Source: Coprinus comatus (lineage: Eukaryota > Basidiomycota > Agaricomycetes > Agaricales > Agaricaceae). Taken from it: a stretch of DNA of 64,000 nucleotides. This document shows, piece after piece, positions 57,799 to 64,000 of this stretch. The DNA lies in contig JAWPGT010000010.1 in the NCBI GenBank assembly GCA_034638255.1, positions 310,001 to 374,000 on the forward strand, written 5' to 3'. The translations under genes and the position numbers were made by a program. How positions within the stretch are numbered: the first letter of the stretch is position 1; the number at the start of each line of letters is the position of its first letter. The notes under the pieces are model-generated. The model was not told where the DNA came from. It ran no database searches and saw nothing but the letters and a program-made list of their open reading frames with translations.

Positions 57799-59908
57799 TT
57801 ATAGTCGAGCATCCTTTGGCATACCACGAATAGCTTGACGAACACCAAGGTCACCCAAAACATCTTCAGCACCTCCAAGAATACTAAAATAAGTAAAAAA
57901 GAAAATGAAGAAAGTCAGTTTTCTTGTAGGACTGAGAGAGAGAGAGAGAGAGAGTAAGGAGAAAAGATAACGTACGCATCGAAGGGAACGGTACGATGAT
58001 AATGTTCGATGTGTTCACCCATACCCGTTCTTGTGATACCACGACCACCGAAGATTTGAACAGCGTCAGCTGCTGTTAGTTGAGCAGAACGAGTTGCGTG
58101 CATCTTGAGGATACCGATCGGGCTAGAAGAAGAAAAAGAAGAAAAATGTAAGTTCCAACGTATTCACAAGTAATTGAGAGGAAAGAGACATACCCAGCAA
58201 GTTTAGAAGCTTGTTGTTTGACTCATCTTATTCATTTGATAAGTAATACTCTCAAGCCAATTTTGAATACTCTCCACACGTGAAATCATAGCAGCAAGTT
58301 TAGCACGAATAACAGCTTGTGAATGAAGAGGTTTTCCAAAAGCTTTACGTTGATTTGTCCATTTCAAACATTCTTCAACAATAAGACGTTGAGAACGTGC
58401 TGATGAACAAATCATAACCCAACGTTCATGATTGAAATTGGAAAGCATAACGAAAATTCCTCCACCATCAGGACCGAGAGTGTTTTCGACAGGTACTTTG
58501 ACATTGTCGAAAGTAACAAAGGCTGTACCGGCAGTAGGAGAGTATGATGTCTTGATGGCTTTGGTTTCGAGACCTTCTCCACGTTCGACAAGGATAACGG
58601 TGAAACCGTTCTCAGTCTTGCAACCAACAGTGAAGCTAGAAAAAGAAAAGGAACGAATGTTAGAATGGATTTCCATATTAAATGAATGTGTATACGTACT
58701 AATGAGCGAAAGTTCCATTGGTAATCCACTTCTTAGTTCCATTAATAATCCAATGTTTACCATCCTCAGTCTTAGTAGCAACAGTCTTCAATCCAGCAAC
58801 ATCCGAACCAGCAAAGGCTTCAGAAATAGCAAGACAAATAGGTTTCTCTCCAGAAAGTACTTCAGGAATAACCTTTTTCTTAATTTCATCACTACCAAAG
58901 TTGAGAACTGGTGGAAGACCAATGACTGATCCAGCCATAAGACCATCACCGTAACCACGTTTTCCGGTACGTGCCAATTCTTGAGTGATGATTAATTCAT
59001 GGAAGTAGTCGAATTCTTCGGGTTTAACGATACCACCCATGAGTTCTAATCCTTTGAGATGTTTTCCGGGACCCATTCTCATAGCGTGGAGGTTGACTTT
59101 GGCCATAGCTTGGAGAACGGATTTACTAGGGGGTTTACCATCCTCTTCCCTGGCCTAGAAAAAACAAAAAAAAGCAAAATCTGAATAAGAATAATGTCAA
59201 GTTTGTGGAATGATGAATACATACAATAGCATCAGGAGTAACGACTTCATCGAAGAATTTACGGATAGCTTTTTGGAAGTTACGATGACTCTGAAAAAAA
59301 AAAGATTCATGTTAAATCAAATCTGCACATTTTCAAACAGAATACTCACATCGTTGAAATAAGGGCTGAAATAACCACTTGTCAACCATGTAGGCTCTCC
59401 ATAAGGAACGGTACTAAGTTCTCCAACAACACGACTTTGAATACGAGGAGTCTCTCCTTCAATAACACCAATTTGAAGACGCTGATATTGAGGTTTCAAA
59501 ATGACTTCATGTCTATGAAGACCATAAAAGGCCTCAGTAGCATCTTGTCCAGCTAAAAACAAAGAAGACTCATATAAGTGAAACGCTCCTTTTAAAAAGG
59601 GTAGATCCGAAAACGTACCAATATCCTCGTCAAGGAGTACGGCAGCACCTCCAGGATGCAAGTTCTTGAACCTGGTGACGTCGTATACTTTGGCATCGAT
59701 AATGATCCACTATAAATAGTGCGTAAACCCACAGTCGAAGGAAACCCTGAGAGTGGAAACTTACCAAGTCACCGTCCTTGTTATGCTAAGATTACCAAGG
59801 GGGAGCCAAGCTTTTAGTTGAGATTGACTCTAACAACTGATTAAACGAGAGATTACATACCTTTGCAACCTCCTCCTTTGTATAAGTCTTGAGTTCTTTG
59901 GTGGCCAT
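57799..59908 (-). CDS. Cytochrome-b5/acyl-CoA dehydrogenase fusion, copy 1, frameshifted
   Basis: The gene starts MATKELKTYTKEEVAKHNKD. A cytochrome b5 heme domain (WIIIDAKVYDVTRFKNLHPG, HRHEV) precedes an acyl-CoA dehydrogenase: LKGLELMGGIVKPEEFDYFH, ICLAISEAFAGSDVAGL, IINGTKKWITNGTFAH, RKAFGKPLHSQAVIR, and flavin-site QIFGGRGITRTGMG. It ends GMPKDARL; ARL is an acceptable PTS1, implying peroxisomal beta-oxidation. At about 58210-58230 the frame reads MNKMSQTTSF-stop, whereas copy 2 has MNNMSYKEQAKHLAG. Restoring two bases (the TA of a TAC codon) would give KQQASKLAG, joining the next exon exactly. As written, the protein loses its last 110 or so residues. About nine introns. It is a tandem duplicate of 60340-62513. 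Confidence 0.85.
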
Positions 59909-60339
59909 TGTGGGCTAAAGATGCAGTTTAGAAAAAAGTGAGGTAAGAGAGGAAAGGCAGATAATATGAGGATAGTCGTTCAGGCATGTGATTCTGTAAG
60001 CCGACGCTGCTGAATTTGGCCACATGTGGGATTTCGCCGCGGTTCCGGTGCAGCAAATGATCGACGAATCACAGACCCAGCCATTCTAACAAACTCCGAT
60101 CAAACTGTCTTCAACCAGCTTCAACCATTCTGATACCACCTTATGCAGGCGGTCGGCTTTCGCTATCTACCCATGCAGAGTGTTTTCAGATGATAATTTG
60201 TTCTTAATCGGCAGTCTAGCCTTTTTCAAATCTAACCAGAGTGGAGAAAAATGTTAAGATGACGAGGAATGTCCCATTTGTAATCCTAGTATACTTATAA
60301 ACACTCGGCCGGGATGTACAATTAGATAGTACCACAATC
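59909..60339. other. Intergenic between the tandem acyl-CoA dehydrogenase genes
   Basis: This 430-bp spacer should hold the promoter of copy 1. No ORF of interest was found. Confidence 0.45.
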
Positions 60340-62513
60340 CTATAGACGAACGTTCTTGGGCATGTTCCTGAGAGCCTGTCGTACTCCCAGATCTCCAAGT
60401 ACATCTTCGGCTGTAACAGAAAAATCAATATACGATCCGTTGTATGTGACAGAATCAACATACCACCGCCAAGCACGCTGATTTGATAAAATAGAATAGA
60501 TCGTTAGCAAGTGACAAGTGAAAAGCAGCAACTACATACGCATCGAAAGGCACTGTGCGATGGTACTATATAATAACTTGGTTCAGTATCACCTTCCCGG
60601 TTGATAGTTGTGCAACGTACATGTTCGATAAAGCGGCCCATACCAGTCCTTGTGATTCCACGACCACCAAATACTTGAACAGCATCACGGGCGGTTTCTT
60701 GGGCAGTCTCCGTGGCATACTTCTTCAAGAGAGCGATGGGTCTAATTTTTTTTGATACATCAGAACTTGAGATAAACAACAACCAAGGTTCTCCTTACCC
60801 GGCAAGATGTTTGGCTTGTTCCTTGTAACTCATGTTGTTCATTTGGTAAGTGACGCTCTCAAGCCAATTTTGTGCACTCTCAACACGAGCAATCATGGCA
60901 GCCAACTTGGAACGAATCACGGCTTGTGCATGTAATGGCTTTCCAAACACCTTGCGCTGCGATATCCACCTAAAACCATAAGCCATTTTCGTCAGAAACC
61001 CCATCTTTCTAGTATATCACACTCACTTCAAGCATTCCTCGACGATGAATCTTTGGCTTCCAATGCTAGCAGTAGTCATCCCCCATCGTTCGTGGTTGAA
61101 ATTACTCAAGATAACCGCCAAACCACCGTTTTCAGGACCAAGTGTATGTTCAAATGGAACGAAAACGTTCTCAAATGTGATATAGGCAGTACCAGCGGCA
61201 GGAGAATAAGAGGTCTTGATAGGCTTAGTTTCCACTCCGGGTCCCCTTTCAATGAAAAGGACAACAAGTCCACCACTTTCTGTGCGGCATCCCACAGTGA
61301 AGTAGTCAGCGAAAACAGCGTTTGTGATCCATTTCTTACTGGAAGTTATTTATTCAACATCAAGAATTTTGGTAAATAAAATGATATTGAACTCACGTTC
61401 CGGTTACAACCCAACCATTCTCGACACGCTTGGCGATACATCTGAGACCAGAAACATCACTTCCAGCGAATGCTTCAGTAATGGCCAAGCATACGAGCTT
61501 CTTTCCCTCGAACACTTCCTTCATGACTCTCTTGCGTAACTCGGGTCTACCAAAGTTCATAATAGGTGGAAGACCTTAAAAAATCATTGACGTGTCCAAT
61601 TCAGCCTCTTCCACACACAAAATATACAAATAGAAAGTCGGACTACTCACCAATGTAAGTACCACCACCAAGTCCATCAGTATAACCACGAGCATTAACT
61701 CTAGCAACTTCTTGACCCATAATCAATTCATGGAAATGATCAAATTCCTCTGGTTTAACAATTCCTCCCATCAATTCTAAACCTTTCAAATGAGGACCAG
61801 GACCAAGACGCATAGCTAAGATATTAAGTTTAGCCATTTCATCGAAAACATGTTGAGAAGGTCTTTTTCCATCTTCTTCACGAGCTTGTGCATCTGGCAA
61901 GATAACTTCTTCAACAAACTTTCTGAATGCAGCTTGGAATTTACGATGGTGCTACAAAAATCATTATAATCAAAAGTCAGTGTTACGACCTTTTTTTTTC
62001 ACTTGTTTAATGACTTACATCTTTGTAATAAGGAGATTGGAATCCAGCAGTAAGCCAAGTAGGTTCAGCATAAGGAACAGTTGTCAATGCTCCAATAGCT
62101 TTAGGTTTGATTTGTTGTTCAGCGCCAACAATCGAACCAATTACCAATTTAGCATATTGAGGTCTTTGTAAGACTTCATGACGATGTAAACTGAAGAATG
62201 CATCAGTTGCATCTTGTCCAGCTACAATCATATAATATATAAGCATCAGGGTATGTTCTGAAATATACCAAGGTTACGACTGACCAATTTCACTATCGAG
62301 AAGGACGGCAAGACCACCAGGATGCATTTTAGCAAAACGAGAAAGGTCAAATACTCTAGAATCAATAACGACCCACTACATTCAAGAGAAGATTTTGTCA
62401 GAATTTTATTAAAAACATAAATATTGGATTGGAGAAAGGAGGGGTTTACTACTAACAAGATCACCATCTTTATTATGTTGAGCGACCTCTTCTAGTGTAA
62501 ATTGCTTGCTCAT
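60340..62513 (-). CDS. Cytochrome-b5/acyl-CoA dehydrogenase fusion, copy 2
   Basis: The gene starts MSKQFTLEEVAQHNKDGDLW. Cytochrome b5 domain: VVIDSRVFDLSRFAKMHPGG with the second heme ligand in FFSLHRHEVL. Acyl-CoA dehydrogenase: EFDHFHELIMGQEVARV, LVCLAITEAFAGSDVSGL, WVVTGTKKWITN, NFNHERWGMTTASIGSQRFI, RKVFGKPLHAQAVIR, and VFGGRGITRTGMGRFIEH. Both heme-binding histidines and the FAD-binding motifs are present. It ends RNMPKNVRL; VRL is only a weak PTS1 variant, in contrast to ARL in copy 1. The frame is intact through about nine introns, and intron positions correspond to those in copy 1, showing tandem duplication. The b5 domain is proposed to pass electrons, which is inference. Confidence 0.9.
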
Positions 62514-63144
62514 GATGTAGTAGTAAGGTGTGTAAGTGTAGGTTGTGGTTGTGGTTGTGGTATGTAGGAAGGAGAAAGAGTGAAACAAACGGCTAATGGG
62601 CACTCCTGAAGTGCCGAGGGGGCCCAGTGCGGATGCATTATCAGAGCTCGGAGGAGACTTCCAGATTTGGGTGGTCAAAACCTTGAGCGCTTGGTTTTGA
62701 TTATCCAATCACGTATGGTTTATTAATAATGATTGAAAAACATTCCGGCTTTCGTGCCACCAACTTCTGAAAGCTCTAAAAAAAGTTCCAGAGAAGATTA
62801 AAACCAAAGTATTTAGAACAACTTTATAATGAGTGCATACGCTATAACGACTAATATACGAGCCTCTTTCTCTCTCTTTGTACTACTTCCCTCGCAGTCA
62901 TAGCCGCCGTCATTTTGATTGACCCCGGCAACTGTGAGTATCCGGTGGGACCGATTGCACCCATAGTTTCCGACTTTACGTATTTAAATTCTCCTATCTT
63001 GGATAAACATGAGGTAGCAGGTCCAGTAAGGTCCAGTACCATAGTAATATAACCAAAGGCAATGCTACACCCGGAAAGCCGGTATATTGTAACATACTAC
63101 ACTGGCATAGTACATTGAATTGAAACGGATAAATCCATTCTTTT
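62514..63144. other. Intergenic between dehydrogenase copy 2 and GH79 gene
   Basis: This 0.63-kb stretch includes the promoter of copy 2 (62514-62700, with a CA/GT-rich block at 62531-62565) and the 3' flank of the GH79 gene. No gene is supported. Confidence 0.45.
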
Positions 63145-64000
63145 TTACAAGAAAACCAAAGCAGCTTCAGAAGCCTTTAAAGTAACCTTTCCTCCATTGA
63201 TCCTCTCTTCAACCAACCTACCCTCAGCAATTCCTGAATCAAAACGTTGACCAGCCCAAGTAGTTACATTTGCATCTTTCACATCAGCTCCTGGAGCTTG
63301 TAATCGTCGAACTCTTATACTTTGATTCGGATGTTGAAGGAAATTGGTTATATCAAATATCGTTTCAGGTCGTGGAACTGGTATTGTTCCTGCCCGTGTT
63401 TGATTATGAATCTGTAAATTCAGTAATGCCAATTTCGTAGGATAACCGTTATAAGAAGGTTGTTGATTATCCCAGAATCCATAAACTACCAATTGTCCAG
63501 CAGAAGTATCACCCATGGCTGTAGTGATGCTAGATCCATTGACTTGACGTCCAGGATAAAGGTTGGCAATTTGGAGACTCTTGGAATGTCCAAGAGTTTC
63601 GGCAATGAAAAGATAGGTGGCATATGAAGGGAATACTTTGATAGGTCCATTTTGGTTCTGGACTGGGTACCACATGTCATAGAAACTCAGTCCTACAAAA
63701 CAATATAAGGATTAGCTCGGATGGATCTTGTAGAGAAAACATATATCTTACCACCGTGGTTGAGCTGATCGTTGCTTTGCAGTGCCAAAGGGCCGCCTTG
63801 GTGAAGATACATTCTAACGAAGGATCAGAGAAAATACAATTTTCTTTGAAGCTTAGTTTTTACCTCGAGACATTTAAGGATGCCGCGTAAAAGGTAGTAT
63901 CAAGCTATCAGAAGTATTCAAGTAGCAGTATTAATTCCTCTCTTATGGTTTTAAAAAAAAACAACTCACAAGCCATAGTGCTTGACCGAAGGTGTTGCTT
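63145..64000 (-). CDS. GH79 beta-glucuronidase-like glycosidase, C-terminal part (partial)
   Basis: The 5' part lies beyond the right edge. Exons on the minus strand: about 64000-63970 (SNTFGQALWL), 63907-63865 (LDTTFYAASLNVSR), about 63812-63752 (MYLHQGGPLALQSNDQLNHG) and 63693-63145. The sequence GLSFYDMWYPVQNQNGPIKV, then PSYATYLFIAETLG and the C-terminal beta-domain (LVVYGFWDNQQPSYNGYP, ending VTLKASEAALVFL) match the C-terminal domain of fungal GH79 enzymes. These are usually secreted and cleave glucuronosyl residues from arabinogalactan or proteoglycan side chains. The catalytic glutamates and any signal peptide would lie upstream, outside the window, so activity cannot be judged. Confidence 0.75.

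Overview
This window is nuclear DNA of a filamentous basidiomycete, most likely an agaricomycete. The evidence is dense short introns (about 45-80 nt, GTRNGT...YAG, with several micro-exons), a FunK1-type fungal kinase (a family expanded in Agaricomycotina), a GH79 glycosidase, a Ty1/copia element and a TA-flanked DNA transposon, in moderately AT-rich DNA. No rRNA, tRNA or CRISPR array was recognised. Gene coordinates are CDS spans including introns; exon joins were inferred by eye from splice consensus and reading frame.

Layout. 0-10 kb: the 3' end of an unknown gene, a tiny Cys-rich protein gene (-), a GPI-anchored Kre9/KNH-type wall protein (+), and a very large acidic Val/Glu/Pro repeat protein (+) with a PAM2-like PABP-binding motif, four W-T-P-S-Y-S-V repeats, a hydrophobic segment and a C-terminal CaaX box. 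11-19 kb: a FunK1 kinase gene, already carrying in-frame stops, split by an intact, apparently very young Ty1/copia retrotransposon (309-bp LTRs that read as identical, 5-bp target duplication). 19.5-31 kb: a Bqt4-like nuclear-envelope protein (-), phosphofructokinase with an internal deletion and stop (-), a CS-domain membrane protein (-), a Ser-rich protein (-), and ERG28 (+) divergent from it. 31-37 kb: a gene-poor stretch followed by a 3.2-kb TA-flanked DDE transposon with a frameshifted transposase. 37.8-44 kb: an F-box/LRR protein and a vacuolar Ca2+/H+ antiporter (both +), then a relic of the FunK1 3' end (-). 44-64 kb: peroxisomal beta-oxidation genes (hydratase-2, double SDR dehydrogenase, two tandem cytochrome-b5/acyl-CoA dehydrogenases, all -), interspersed with a B-type cyclin (-), an XLF/Nej1-like NHEJ factor (+), a small Cys-rich protein (-) and a TOM13/Mim1-like outer mitochondrial membrane protein (+). 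A partial GH79 glycosidase (-) runs off the right edge.

How genes relate. The clearest functional grouping is fatty-acid oxidation. The enzyme that is usually one fusion (MFE-2/Fox2) is here two neighbouring same-strand genes, each ending in the PTS1 tripeptide AKL, and about 9-18 kb away lie two acyl-CoA dehydrogenases with N-terminal cytochrome b5 domains and C-termini ARL and VRL. The other genes are housekeeping genes without an evident shared pathway.

Most noteworthy: the PAM2/CaaX acidic scaffold-like protein, the split Fox2, the damaged phosphofructokinase, a 2-nt frameshift in one acyl-CoA dehydrogenase copy, the recent copia insertion into a dead kinase and the matching kinase relic 25 kb away, a transposase with unusually long D-to-E spacing, and an intronic DNA segment that can fold into a four-helix structure.
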